Source of the DNA: Anolis sagrei
Lineage: Eukaryota > Chordata > Lepidosauria > Squamata > Anolidae
Direction of reading: 5' to 3'
DNA length: 64,000 nucleotides
Assembly: GCF_037176765.1 (NCBI RefSeq)
Contig: NC_090024.1
Location: 196,536,278 to 196,600,277, forward strand
Part shown: piece after piece, positions 1-9,310 of the stretch
Position numbering within the stretch: position 1 is the stretch's first letter
How the letters are laid out: each line of letters begins with the position of its first letter
Translations under genes and position numbers: made by a program
The notes under the pieces: model-generated
What the model was told of the DNA's origin: nothing
What the model saw: only the letters and a program-made list of their open reading frames with translations
Databases searched by the model: none

Positions 1-99
1 ACTTATGAAGTACTTCCTCATTCTTTGCATGCTTACTGGAGATTTTTATGGCATCGTAAATTAGTCTTCCCGCATAAGCGGTACCTAAATTTCCTACTT

Positions 100-270
100 G
101 ACAGATGCAACTGTCTTTCAGGATGCAAAGGTCAACAGCAAGCTACACAAATTGGTCGGAAGCTCACTCTGACCCGGGCTGGCTTCGAACTCATGACCTT
201 TTGGTCAGTAGTGATCTTAATGCAGATGACTCCCAGTCAGCTGTGCCACACTCCCAGTCCAAGTTTGCCC
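100..270 (-). repeat. tRNA-derived SINE, Sauria/ACA-like, antisense
   Basis: The stretch around 185-200 reads ggcttcgaactc, the reverse complement of an RNA polymerase III B box, within sequence I recognise from antisense lizard SINEs (facing a run like acctttggtcagtagtgatc). The ends were not defined, so the limits are approximate. It lies upstream of the first promoter copy. Confidence 0.5.
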
Positions 271-341
271 ATGCCTGGTATATAGAGATACAGCTATTCA
301 GAAATTGGGGGATGAATTGGGGGAACAGAAATCCCCAAGCA

Positions 342-470
342 TTTTAGATAGAATCATAGAGTTGGAAGAGACCTCCTGCGCCATTAAGCCCAACCCCCTG
401 CCTAGAAGCAGGAATATTGCATTCAAAGCACCCCTGACACATGGCCATCCAGCCTCTGTTTAAGAAAAGG
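342..470 (-). repeat. CR1 LINE 3' end fragment
   Basis: The block starts with agaatcatagagttggaaga and continues into the CR1 3'UTR consensus (gaatattgcattcaaagcac, ggccatccagcctctgttta). The CR1 3' tail of ATTCTATG-type octamers is at the left, so the copy runs on the minus strand. It carries no ORF. Confidence 0.7.
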
Positions 471-559
471 TATACAAAACGTGGGTGGGAGAGAGAGACA
501 GATACTTTCTGTATTCCTATAGAACTGTGCTAGCCTTTTTTGTGAGCGTGTCCTCTATC

Positions 560-683
560 TACCTCCTTATACATTCAGGCGCCTTCCCCACACACATGCG
601 CACTTCCGGCATTCGGCACCCGCTCCGGCAGCTTCGCGCGCTACACGCATGCGCACTCGCGACCTCGGCGTCGCCAGGGCGAC
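560..683 (+). promoter_or_regulatory. CpG-rich TATA-less promoter of RCA-1 with two NRF1-like sites
   Basis: The sequence just upstream of the signal-peptide ATG is rich in CpG and shows no TATA box at the expected distance. It contains two NRF1-type palindromes, catgcgca at 595-602 and cgcatgcgca at 646-655. Both are also present at matching places in the two RCA-2 promoters. The role as promoter is inferred from position and composition. Confidence 0.6.
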
Positions 684-781
684 ATGCCCCAACGGTCATG
701 GCGGCGGCGCGGCCTTGTGTGGGGCCGGCCGTGGCTGTGCTTCGTGGCGCTGGCGGCTTTCCCTCCAGGAGCCCTGGGTCG
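684..781 (+). CDS. RCA-1 signal-peptide exon (first coding exon)
   Basis: From the ATG at 684 the frame reads MPQRSWRRRGLVWGRP and then a hydrophobic core WLCFVALAAF, a plausible secretory signal peptide. It is the counterpart of the exons at 23,928 and 28,138. Those two are 88 bp and end in phase 1, which fits the phase-1 CCP exons. Here extra bases make the exon 98 bp if the strong GTAAAA donor at 782 is used, ending in phase 2 and not matching any CCP acceptor. A weaker donor, GTCGGT at 778, would restore phase 1. The exon is therefore either decaying or spliced differently. The signal-peptide reading is inferred from hydrophobicity. Confidence 0.55.
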
Positions 782-854
782 GTAAAAGACACCCTTTCCC
801 TCCCAGGCGCCGCCTCTATCGCTTAAGGCTTAAGCGGCGGAGGGGGAAAAGGAA

Positions 855-932
855 AGAGCCTGAGGAATTGTGGGAGTTGAAGTTCAAAACACCTGGAGGG
901 AGGGCCCACGCTTTCCCATGCCTGCTCTAACA
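855..932. mobile_element. Right arm of a non-autonomous hAT (MITE)
   Basis: The sequence ggagttgaagttcaaaacac, the ctggaggg run and the terminal catgcctg match the right arm of the complete element at 24,838-25,024. The left arm is missing. The same element sits at the same intron position in the RCA-2 copies, so the insertion predates the duplications. Confidence 0.5.
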
Positions 933-949
933 CTTGTCACAATAGCAGC

Positions 950-1050
950 AGTCAAGCTTTCTCTTACTTTCCTTTTCTTTCCTTCCCACCTTTCCTTTTT
1001 CCATTCTCTTCTTTCGTTTCGTTTTCTCGTTCTTCCCTCCTTCTAACACT
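950..1050 (+). repeat. Polypyrimidine tract in intron 1
   Basis: An almost pure C/T run (cttactttccttttctttcc) is the short version of the much longer pyrimidine tracts in the same intron of RCA-2 (24,410-24,830 and 28,610-28,980). Confidence 0.6.
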
Positions 1051-1099
1051 TGTCACCAATCAGCTTCACTCGCCTAGTTACATCATAGGGGGACACTTA

Positions 1100-1255
1100 G
1101 AATCATAGAATCAAAGAGTTGGAAGAGACCTCATGGGCCATCCAGTCCAACCCCCTACCAGGAATATTGCATGCAAATCACCCCTGACAGATGGCCATCC
1201 AGCCTCTGTTTAAAAGCTTCCAAAGAAGGAGCCTCCTTCACCTAGCAACAACCAT
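1100..1255 (-). repeat. CR1 LINE 3' end fragment
   Basis: Begins aatcatagaatcaaagagtt and continues through the CR1 3'UTR to gcttccaaagaaggagcc. It has the same orientation as the larger CR1 at 1645-2190. Confidence 0.75.
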
Positions 1256-1644
1256 CCTGCTTTGTTCCTTTTCTTGAACAGTGGGCCCAAAAGGGATTTT
1301 TTTTTCCCAGTCCAACCTTCCATTATTTTAAGTTGGGTCATGAAGGGCATGTGCACCGAGTCTAGTCCGGTTACATCAAATCACGTGGGAGCCTTTGTGG
1401 TACAAACCAACATACATATTTTGACATGTATTTATAGATATTTTAAATTATTTTGTGCGCATTGAACCATCAGAAATGAAAGGTGTAATCTCACACAGCT
1501 ATGTGTAGAACTTGGGAGCATTTTGAATTTCTGACTCAAATTATATAGGGCGCACTCCAGGATCCTACACCGTACATGCCCCATGTACTTTCTTCAGTTC
1601 CGAGTATGGATATTTTTCCACCAGCATTATAGAACAGAGGCTTT

Positions 1645-2190
1645 CATAGAATCATAGAATCAAAGAGTTGGAAGAGACCTCATGGGCCATCCAGTCCAAC
1701 CCCTGCCAAGAAGCAGGAATATTGCATTCATGCTTAAAAGCTTCCAAAGAAGGAGCCTCCACCACACTCCGGGGCAGAGAGTTCCACTGCTGAACGGCTC
1801 TCACAGTCAGGAAGTTCTTCCTAATGTTCAGATGGAATCTCCTCTCTTGTAGTTTGAAGCCATGGTTCCGCGTCCTAGTCTCCAAGGAAGCAGAAAACAA
1901 GCTTGCTCCCTCCTCCCTGTGGCTTTCTCTCACATATTTATACATGGCTATCATATCTCCTCTCAGCCTTCTCTTCTTCAGGCTAAACATGCCCAGTTCC
2001 CTAAGCCGCTCCTCATAGGGCTTGTTCTCCAGACCCTTGATCATTTTAGTTGCCCTCCTCTGGACACATTCCAGCTTGTCAATATCTCTCTTGAATTGTG
2101 GTGCCCAGAATTGGACACAATATTCCAGATGTGTTCTGTGTTCTGCAGAATTATTTGCAGTTTTTTCACTTTTGCAGTTGGTGCTGTGGC
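1645..2190 (-). mobile_element. CR1 LINE, 3' part of ORF2 and 3'UTR
   Basis: The minus-strand translation includes [18 protein letters not shown], the motif [12 protein letters not shown] and [20 protein letters not shown], which together mark the C-terminus of CR1 reverse transcriptase. The copy is 5' truncated, the usual state of CR1. Intron homology to RCA-2 stops at about 1640 and resumes at about 2248, so this LINE sits where the CCP1 exon would be expected. Confidence 0.9.
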
Positions 2191-2247
2191 CCAAACCTTA
2201 GTAAAGGTGGACGATTGACTAATGTTTTTTCCTGACATTATTTTTAC

Positions 2248-2520
2248 TTAAAATGCAAGAATGATATCTACCTGGCTTTTCTCTAAAAATCAATACAAGA
2301 GTGGACTTCATATGACAGATAAAGCCAGTTTTTATGGCCCCAGGTATTCTCAGTGTAACTCCATGTTATTATTTTTTTTTCTTTTTGACCAAAGTTCCTT
2401 TTCTAATATATTTCCTTTCTTGTTTTTGAAATGGTGTGTGTTGAGCTAACAGTGAGCTGGTAGGGGCAATAGCCTGTATAATTTCTGGTGCTTTTTGCCA
2501 AAATAGCTTGATGATGATGG

Positions 2521-2561
<41 letters not shown>

Positions 2562-3000
2562 TTGATGTATGCCTTCTCAGCAGTTACCTATAAATCTGAG
2601 GTCTCAAGGCTGCACACATCCCTTTCCAGTCCTCCCTTTTTGTACTTTTTAAAATTCAAAATGCCTCGTCCTCCCGGAGAGGGCAATTTCGTTATGTTCT
2701 TTATCTTCAAATGTTTTGAACACTGGGCCGACTTAATTACGAAGCAAGGAATAAACCAGATTACTGGATTGAAAGCAACCAGATAGCAAACAGGATAAGC
2801 TAAATTTCTCTCTTTTACACAGCCATTAGAAATATAGGTGCTGTACTCTGCTAAGGCCTAAAACAGCCATTTCCTCATTTCTATCTAAACATACCAAAGG
2901 TATTCAAATGTTCCTTATAGATTTTACCTTCTTGATCATCTCCTCTGGACATGTTTTGGCTTGTCAATAATTCTTCTTAAACCTGGGACACTCATATGGC
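2248..3000 (+). repeat. Duplicated post-CCP1 intron block, copy 1 of 3
   Basis: The block starting taaaatgcaagaatgatat matches the sequence just after the CCP1 donor at 30,490. Its second half (2640-2870, around ggaataaaccaga) also matches 30,940-31,310 and 45,095-45,345. It holds the trinucleotide repeat at 2510-2565 and no exon that I can see. Confidence 0.7.
2510..2565. repeat. (GAT)n microsatellite
   Basis: About 17 consecutive GAT/ATG triplets with one interruption. In frame it would read as poly-Met, which is clearly not coding. It is absent from the paralogous intron. Confidence 0.95.
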
Positions 3001-3560
3001 AGCTTTGGTTAAGAGGGCCAGGCAGAGATTATACTATCGGAGACTTCTAAGGAACCAATAAACGAATGAAAAACTGCTAGTGACTTTCTACCACTATGTT
3101 ATAAAGAGTGTACTAACCTATGGCACCTGTACATTGTTTGATAACTGCACAGCGGCAGATAGGAAGGCGCTCCAAAGAGTCACCACTATTGCACAGAGAA
3201 TCATTGGTTGCCTTCTCTCCTGTTTGGAAGAATTTATAAGTCCCACAGCCTTGAGAAAGCTCAGATCATTCTTAAGGATCCATCTCACCAGTATATTCTC
3301 TTTTTGAATTATTATCATCTGTTAGATGGTACAAAGACAAGGACAAACAGACTGAGAGATAGGTTTTATCCTAGAGCTGTAACTATACTGAACTCCGTGT
3401 TTTTGCATTGATATGACATTGGGGGCTGTTCGGTGGTTGTTGGAGTGTTGAGGGATGGGTGTGTTGTTTTTGTGATGTGTGCTGGGGAAAGCATTTAATT
3501 TTGTTGTAGAATGTACAATGATAGTAAAGCTATTATATTCAATTCTATAAGGCACAATGG
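3000..3560 (+). mobile_element. Non-LTR retrotransposon, L2-like, C-terminal RT remnant
   Basis: The translation contains SVLTYGTCTLFDNCTAADRK and ALQRVTTIAQRIIGC, then in another frame a tail like TNRLRDRFYPRAVTILNS, which are the end-of-ORF2 motifs of L2/CR1-superfamily LINEs. The frame breaks around 3250, so the copy is dead. The clade call is tentative. Confidence 0.7.
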
Positions 3561-3599
3561 CCTTCTCCCTGTTGTCCTTCAATTGGGAGACTAAACCCC

Positions 3600-3840
3600 T
3601 TTTTTTCAGACAGCCTTTTAAAAAATAAAGTTTTTAAGATCAAGTCAGGGGGTGCTGTGGTTTTTAGCTTTGAATATGTTTTAAGGATTTTAACTGATTT
3701 TTAATACCATTGATGTTTAATTCTGTTTTAGTGCATTTGTAGACTTTAAATTGTATTGAAATGCTTTTAATGAAAGCAGCTCTGAGTCTCCTTATGCAGC
3801 GAAAAAGCAGGATATAAATAAACATAATAATAATATTCAA
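3600..3840 (+). repeat. LINE 3' tail, L2-like
   Basis: The end reads ctgagtctccttatgcagcg and then ggatataaataaacataata, resembling the degraded L2 3' end (cctgagtcccc ... ggatataaata) seen intact elsewhere in the window. No ORF. Confidence 0.45.
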
Positions 3841-4149
3841 AACTGGAAACTGGAGTATTCCAGGTAAGCTGTGACTAGAGCAGAACTAACATATAACATT
3901 GATGGTAAGAACCCTCAATTGTAAGACGCAGCCCTATTTTTCTGTAATTTTAGAATCTAGGGCACCGTCTTTTTATTTGAGCCCCGTGCATCACCTGGAC
4001 TGCTTTCCCCTTCATTGTCTCCCTCAGTGTTGCTAATTGTTATCAAAATGAATACAATTGCACAGAGAAAAGGAAAAAAATGGGAGTTTCCAAATGTCTG
4101 GATCTGGCTTCATTCTTTCTCTCTGGAGATGGAAAAAGCCATCTGTACA

Positions 4150-4345
4150 AAGCACAGATTGATAGATCTGATTATTGATTAGTCCACTTACAAGGTTACA
4201 ACAACATCTATTATAGAACTCCAATATGCTGATGACAATGTCATCTGTGCGCAAAGCACAGATTGATAGATCTGATTATTGATTAGTCCACTTACAAGGT
4301 TACAACAACATCTGTTATAGAACTCCAATATGCTGATGACAATGT
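4150..4345 (+). repeat. Tandem duplication of about 105 bp
   Basis: The segment starting gcacagattgatagatctga and ending at ccaatatgctgatgacaatg occurs twice in direct tandem with one obvious difference (ctatta against ctgtta). The unit is part of the adjoining LINE (the phrase QYADDN is encoded at its end), so this is a local duplication inside the element. Confidence 0.85.
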
Positions 4346-4349
4346 TGGC

Positions 4350-5235
4350 TGTGCACATTTAGAAGAAGATCCACAAGCCACTCAAACACCTTCACAGAAG
4401 CATACGAAAAGTTCAGCCTGTCATTGAACATCGAGAAAACCAAAGTGCTCTTCCAGCAGTCACCAGCCAATCCCTCTCCAATGCTGGAAATACAGCTTAA
4501 TGGTGTAACATTAGAAAATGTTGACCATTTCCGCTACCTTGGCAGAGTGTTTGAGGACCAGGACATCCGTAGGGATACCAAGGTGCTTGTTTATAAAGCT
4601 GTTGTCCTCCCAACCCTGCTATACGCCTGTGAGACATGGACTATCTACAGACGTCACATGCAACTCCTAGAACGATTCCATCAGCGTTGCCTCCGAAAAA
4701 TCCTGCAAATTTCTTGGGAAGTCAGGCGGACAAACGTCACCATGCTGGAAGAAGCAACGACCACCAGCATTGAAGCTATAGTCCTTCGCCATCAACTCTG
4801 CTGGACCGGCCACGTTGTCCGGATGCCTTACTACTGTCTCCCAAGCAGTTGCTGTACTCCGAACTCAAGAACGGAAAACAAAATGTTGGTGGGCAGGAAA
4901 AGAAATTTTAAGATGGGCTCAAAGCCAACCTTAAAAACTCTGGCATAGACACTGAGAACTGGGAAGCCCTGGCCCTTGAGTGCTCCAGCTGGAGGTCAGC
5001 TGTGACCAGCAATGCTGTAGAATTTGAAGAGGCACGAGGGCAAGAGAGGAAGGTGCGTCAAGCCAACCCTGACCGGGACCGCCTTCCACCTGGAAACCAA
5101 TGCTCTCAATGCAGGAGAACATGCAGATCAAGAATAGGGCTCCACAGTCACCTACATACCCACCACCAGTACACAGATCTTGGAAGACAATCCTACTCAG
5201 ACAACGAAGGATCGCCAAAGTAAGTAAGTCCACTT
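4350..5235 (+). mobile_element. Non-LTR retrotransposon ORF2 C-terminus with zinc knuckle
   Basis: The frame from 4424 encodes FRYLGRVF, YKAVVLPTLLYACETWT and LRHQLCWTGHVVRMP, motifs C-terminal to the RT domain of APE-type LINEs. In a second frame the 3' part encodes CSQCRRTCRSRIGLHSHLHTH, a CCHH finger that ends such ORFs. At least one frameshift separates the two parts. The clade was not assigned. Confidence 0.8.
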
Positions 5236-5551
5236 ACTATATTAACAATAACAGACAAAAACAAAGATACACAGACAAATAAACACCAATTGCTATCCTA
5301 AAACTCCTGTAACTAAAATACATTAAAACACAATAAATTGGATTACATTGCGAGATGAAAGCATCAGGGGATGAGAATAAAGTGTTGAGTGTAAAAGCAA
5401 GCATCATTCTGAGAATTTAGATAAATTCATCATTGACAAAGGACCTGATTTTGTGAGATAAAAAGATCTCTCAGGTGGGTGGTTTTTATAATGAATTTGG
5501 CTGGTTTCTCTTCAGATCGTATAAATCTTTCACCTTTTACAAAATAGGATT

Positions 5552-5571
5552 CCCCCCCCCCCCCCCCCCCC
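5552..5571 (+). repeat. Poly(C) tract
   Basis: A run of about 20 C. Similar C/G homopolymers occur many times in this window (for example near 15,488, 20,641, 22,262, 22,480, 48,930), so copy number here may be unreliable. Confidence 0.9.
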
Positions 5572-6113
5572 GGACACACACCTCTGCAGAGAGACAGAGA
5601 GCTACCCATGACACCAGGCTTCCCTCATTATCCTCTTTTTAAGAAAAACCTGTGATTCCAAGACACCCTCGATTTCCAAAACACACCTTTTAAAAAAAAA
5701 CCTTCAATTTTGGACAGAAAAGTGTATTTTGGATTCCATGTTATATGATACTACTATTCCTTTCCTTAATCTGGACATGACAGATCTGTTAGTGCCAGAT
5801 ACAACTGCATTGGGTTTTGTTTTTTTACAATGTATTACTTACTTGACTTACTTGGGGGGGGGTTTATATTATTTCAATTACATGTCCCTCTGGCACATGA
5901 TTAAAAAATTGGGCATAGCTGTATAACCTTGAAGTGTTTTATTAGCTTCAAAGGAATGTATAACTTGTGCAAGGATGTTTGGCAATCGTTACATTTTGTT
6001 CTTGGATCTAGCTGAACTTCATTGGAATAGATAGCATTTAAGGACAAAACGTAGTTATTAGAATGCAGTTTTTAATTTGTTGTAGTTACAAAAATATTTG
6101 TATTTATTTTCAG

Positions 6114-6287
6114 TGTGTAAAGATCCCATAATTGAACACGGGACAAGATTAAGTGGAATCAAGTCGTCATATACAGATGGTGACAGTGTGACACTTGAAT
6201 GTAAAATTGGATATTTCATGATTGGAAGTTATTTCATTCAGTGTGAAAATAATAGCTGGTATCCTGCAGTGCCATCTTGTCTAAAAA
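6114..6287 (+). CDS. RCA-1 CCP2 exon
   Basis: A 174-bp exon (58 codons, phase 1 at both ends) between acceptor ttttcag and donor GTAAGG. It encodes one CCP module: CKDPIIEHGTRLSG opens it, LECKIGYFMIGSYFIQC carries Cys2 and Cys3, and NNSWYPAVPSC carries the conserved Trp and Cys4. All four cysteines are present. CCP modules in this family bind C3b or C4b on the cell surface, but the ligand here is unknown. An N-glycosylation sequon (NNS) sits just before the Trp. The closest relatives in the window are the exons at 35,486 (paralogue) and 62,707 (RCA-3). Confidence 0.9.
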
Positions 6288-6518
6288 GTAAGGTCTTTTT
6301 GAAATGTTTCTAGATAAAACAACTTTATTCTCTTTTGTTTCAGAAAATTTATTTTGACTTAGCCATGAATCAATAACAGTAGATTGCTTTATGTGTTTAA
6401 GCTTCTACATAATCTAAAACAAAAATCAGTTTTGCAATGCCATGATCATTAAATAATCTGTATAATGCCTGTGCACCAAAATAGGTTGTTTTGTTCACCT
6501 TTCCTATTCTCATTACAG

Positions 6519-6710
6519 TTGCTAACGATTTGTGTGGTGTCCCAACACTCCCCAATGGGATTGTAGAGCCAGTGAAGAGTCTGTATCAGATTGGAGCCAT
6601 AATTGCTGCATACTGCAAGCCAAACTATTCTTTCCCTGATGAAACCATAGAGATGACTGCAAGATGTGACGGTTTTAATGTTTGGGAACCTGATGTGCAG
6701 CCTTGTTTCT
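6519..6710 (+). CDS. RCA-1 CCP3 exon
   Basis: A 192-bp exon (64 codons, phase 1-1) between acceptor cattacag and donor GTATGT, only about 230 bp after CCP2. The module starts DLCGVPTLPNGIVEP, continues AAYCKPNYSFPDETIEM, then RCDGFNVWEPDVQPC, so all four cysteines and the Trp are kept. A sequon (NYS) follows Cys2. It has the compact form of CCPs near the C-terminal end of C4BP alpha, a weak resemblance only. Just past its donor an L2/SPIN/DIRS pile-up separates it from CCP4 by 8 kb, against 1.2 kb in RCA-2. Confidence 0.9.
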
Positions 6711-6744
6711 GTATGTATGAGTCCAGATTTATCTATTCCCATCT

Positions 6745-7247
6745 TATTTTGTTTATTATTTATTTATTTATTTATAACTTTTTATATCCCGATCTTCTCA
6801 CCTTCGTAGAGGGACTCAGACCGGCTTACAGCAAGGATTCAATGCTACTAATACAAGTTAAATCATGCAACAATACAAGATTAAAATACATATAGATAAA
6901 ATACATATATACCAAATCACCAAGGTAAAACCATGTTCAACTCAATCCGCATATGTGGTCACTCACTTTGTTCTGTAACCAGTCTCAGCCATTATTCTGG
7001 GAATGCTTCGTTCCATAACCAGGATTTCACTAGCCTCCTGAAGGACAAGAGGAAGGGGGCAGATCTCATCTCGCTCGGGAGAGAGTTCAATAGCCGAGGG
7101 GCCACCACAGAGAAGGCCCTGTCTGTCATTCCCACCAAATGCACTTGTGAAGGTGGTGGGACTGAGAGCAGGGCCTCCAGAAGATCTTAAAGTCCTTGAT
7201 GGTTCATAGGGGAGAATACGTTTGGACAGGTAAACTGGGCCGGAACC
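6745..7247 (-). mobile_element. L2-clade LINE 3' end, interrupted by the SPIN-type element
   Basis: From the left: (TTTA)n tail, tatcccgatcttctcacctt (the L2 3' end), then antisense RT sequence including agggcctccagaagatctta. The minus-strand peptide reads YLSKRILPYEPSRTLRS, which matches L2 RT C-termini such as 40,640 in this window. It resumes at 9234-9310 beyond the hAT insertion. Confidence 0.8.
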
Positions 7248-7319
7248 ATATAGGGCAGCGGTTCTCAACCTGGGGGTCGCGACCCCCAGGGGGGTCGCCT
7301 GGCCATTTCGGCGGGGTCG

Positions 7320-8230
7320 CGAGGCCGCCTCGTTGGCCCCGCCCTAAGGGCGGGGCCAAGCGAGGTCTCGCGCGAAGCCCGCCTTGTCTGCCTCACTCTC
7401 TCACCGATGGCGAGGTCGCGAGGCAGGCGAGGAGGCCTCCGCGCAAAGCCTGGCGTTGTGGAACCCCCCCTTTGCCTGCCCCACTTTCTCGCCAATGGCC
7501 ATCGGCGAGAGAACGGGGCAGGCCAGAAGGCCTCCGCGCGAGACTTGGCATCGCGGAAGCGCCCTCCGCCTGCTCCGCTCTCTTGCCGATGGCGACAGTG
7601 CAAAGCAGGCCAGGAAGCCTCCGCGTGAGGCCTGGCATCGCGGAAGCACCCTTCGCCTGCCCCGCTCTCTCGCCGATAGCGAGGGCACAAGGTAGGTGAG
7701 GAGGCCTCCGCGCGAGGCCTGGTGTTGTGTAAGCCCTCTTCGTCTGCCCTGCTCTCTCGCCAACGGCGAGAGAGCGAGGCAGGAGAGGCGGGCTTCCACG
7801 ATGCCAGGCCTCGCGCGGAGGCTTCCTGGCCTGCTTTGCACTGTCGCCATTGGCGAGAGAGCGAGGCAGGCCAGGAGGCCTCCGCGCGAGGCCTGGCGTC
7901 GCGGAAGCGCCCTTCGCCTGCCCCACTCTCTCGCCGATGGCGAGGGTGAGATGTAGGCCAGGAGGCCTCCGCGCAAGGCCTGGTGTCGTGTAAGCCCTCC
8001 TCGCCTGCCTCGCTCTCTCGCCAATGGCCATCGGCGAGAGAGCGAGGCAGGCGAGGAGAGCTTACACGACACCAGGCCTCGCGCGGAGGCCTCCTGGCCT
8101 GCTTTGCACCGTCGCCATCGGCGAGAGAGCGAGGCAGGCGAGGAGGCCTCCGCGCGACGCCTGCCGTCCCAGAAGCCCCTCGTCGCCTGCCTTGCGCTCT
8201 CGCCAATGGCCTCCGCGCGAGGTGAATGGG
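7320..8230. repeat. GC-rich tandem/inverted repeat cluster inside the hAT
   Basis: Units of roughly 80-100 bp recur on both strands, each with gaggcctccgcgcgaggcct and a ctcgccgatggcgag hairpin core. Because the units are palindromic and free of stops in several frames, they create long spurious ORFs on both strands. CpG density is very high compared with the flanks. Confidence 0.85.
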
Positions 8231-8309
8231 GAAAGCAACAGCGTGAGAGGAGACTGAAGGGAAGAGAAGAGGTTGCAAGGCAAGCGAAAGAGCGAAGGAA
8301 CAGGGACCG

Positions 8310-8440
8310 AGATAACCCAGTTCCCTTCCACACAGCTGAATGAAATCCCACATTGTCTGCTTTGAACTGGATTTCTGAGTCCACACAGCCAGATAATCCA
8401 CTTCAATGTGTATTTTATGCAGCTGTATGGAAGGGGCCTC
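8310..8440. mobile_element. Nested short palindromic MITE
   Basis: The arms cagttcccttccacacagct and agctgtatggaaggggcc are imperfect inverted repeats around cagataatccacttcaatg. A similar text motif (ataatccagtt) occurs near 55,195-55,280 and 60,266-60,413, so it belongs to a repeated family. Boundaries are approximate. Confidence 0.5.
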
Positions 8441-9233
8441 AAATAACCCAGTCCCCTTCCACACAACTGAAGTTTGATCTAATTTAATTGTGATTGGATT
8501 TCAGAATGCTCTTTGATGGCTGGGGAACTAAACACCCCAACAAGTCCCAAATGCCAAGGTCTATTTTCCCAAAATCTCTCCAGTGTTTTCTGTTGGTCGT
8601 GAGAGTTCTGCAGGCCAAGTTTGGTCCAATTTAATTGTTGGAATTCAGAATGCTCTTTGATGGCTGGGGAACTATACATCCCAACAACTCCCAAATGCCA
8701 AGGTTTATTTTCCCCAAACTCCGCCAGTCTTCAGATTTGGGCATACTGAGTATTTGTGCCAAGTTCTGTCCAGATCCATAGTAATTTGGGTTCACAGTGC
8801 TCTCTGGATGTAGGTGAACTACTTCTCCCATAATTCACTATCAATTCCTCCCAACCCCCTCCAGTATTTTCTGTTGGTCATTAGGGTTCTGTGTGCCAAG
8901 TTTGGTCCTGGCCTGTATTTCGGGGGGGGGGGGTGTCTCTGTGGTCTCTGGAAGTCAGAGCTGCATCGGTTGAAGGTACTTCACATCCCATCATCCGTTG
9001 CCCACACTCCCCCAAACATATTGTTTTTGTGATTAATCACTATGCTTTAATTATGTTCAATTTGTAACAATGAAAATACATCCTTCATATCAGACATTTA
9101 CATTACATTTCATAACAGTAGCAAAATTACTGTTATGAAGTAGCAACGAAAATGTGGTTGGGGGTCACCACAACATGAGGAACTTTATTTAGGGGTCACG
9201 GCATTAGAAAGGTTGAGAACCACTGATATAGGG

Positions 9234-9310
9234 ATTTATAGGTCAAAACCAGCACTTTGAATTGTGCTTGGAAGCTAATTGGCAACCAGTGGAGCTGGTT
9301 TACAGCCATA
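9234..9310 (-). mobile_element. Continuation of the L2 LINE fragment
   Basis: After the hAT the sequence resumes with gatttataggtcaaaaccag and the block ggcaaccagtggagctggtt, in the same antisense order as the L2 at 34,625-34,700. It ends where the DIRS-like fossil starts. Confidence 0.6.

Larger units (their letters stand above)
7256..9225. mobile_element. Non-autonomous hAT with SPIN-type ends and GC-rich internal repeats
   Basis: The 1970-bp element has terminal inverted repeats cagcggttctcaacct and aggttgagaaccactg and a perfect 8-bp target-site duplication atataggg (7248-7255 and 9226-9233), the hallmark of hAT insertion. The subterminal text at the right (cataacagtagcaaaattac, ggttgggggtcaccacaaca) and the left (ggggtcgcgacccc) is what I know from SPIN elements. 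Between the ends lie about 900 bp of GC-rich tandem and inverted repeats (7320-8230) built on ctctctcgccgatggcgag, then a nested palindrome (about 8310-8440) and AT-richer sequence shared with 57,855-58,585. No transposase was seen. It disrupts the L2 copy. Confidence 0.9.

Noticed and set aside
2508-2786. An ORF starting with a run of Met
   Set aside because: It is a (GAT)n microsatellite read in frame.
7265-8464. A 399-codon minus-strand ORF and several overlapping ORFs on both strands
   Set aside because: They are Arg/Ala/Ser-rich low-complexity readings of the palindromic GC-rich array inside a hAT element. Open frames on both strands follow from the repeat composition.
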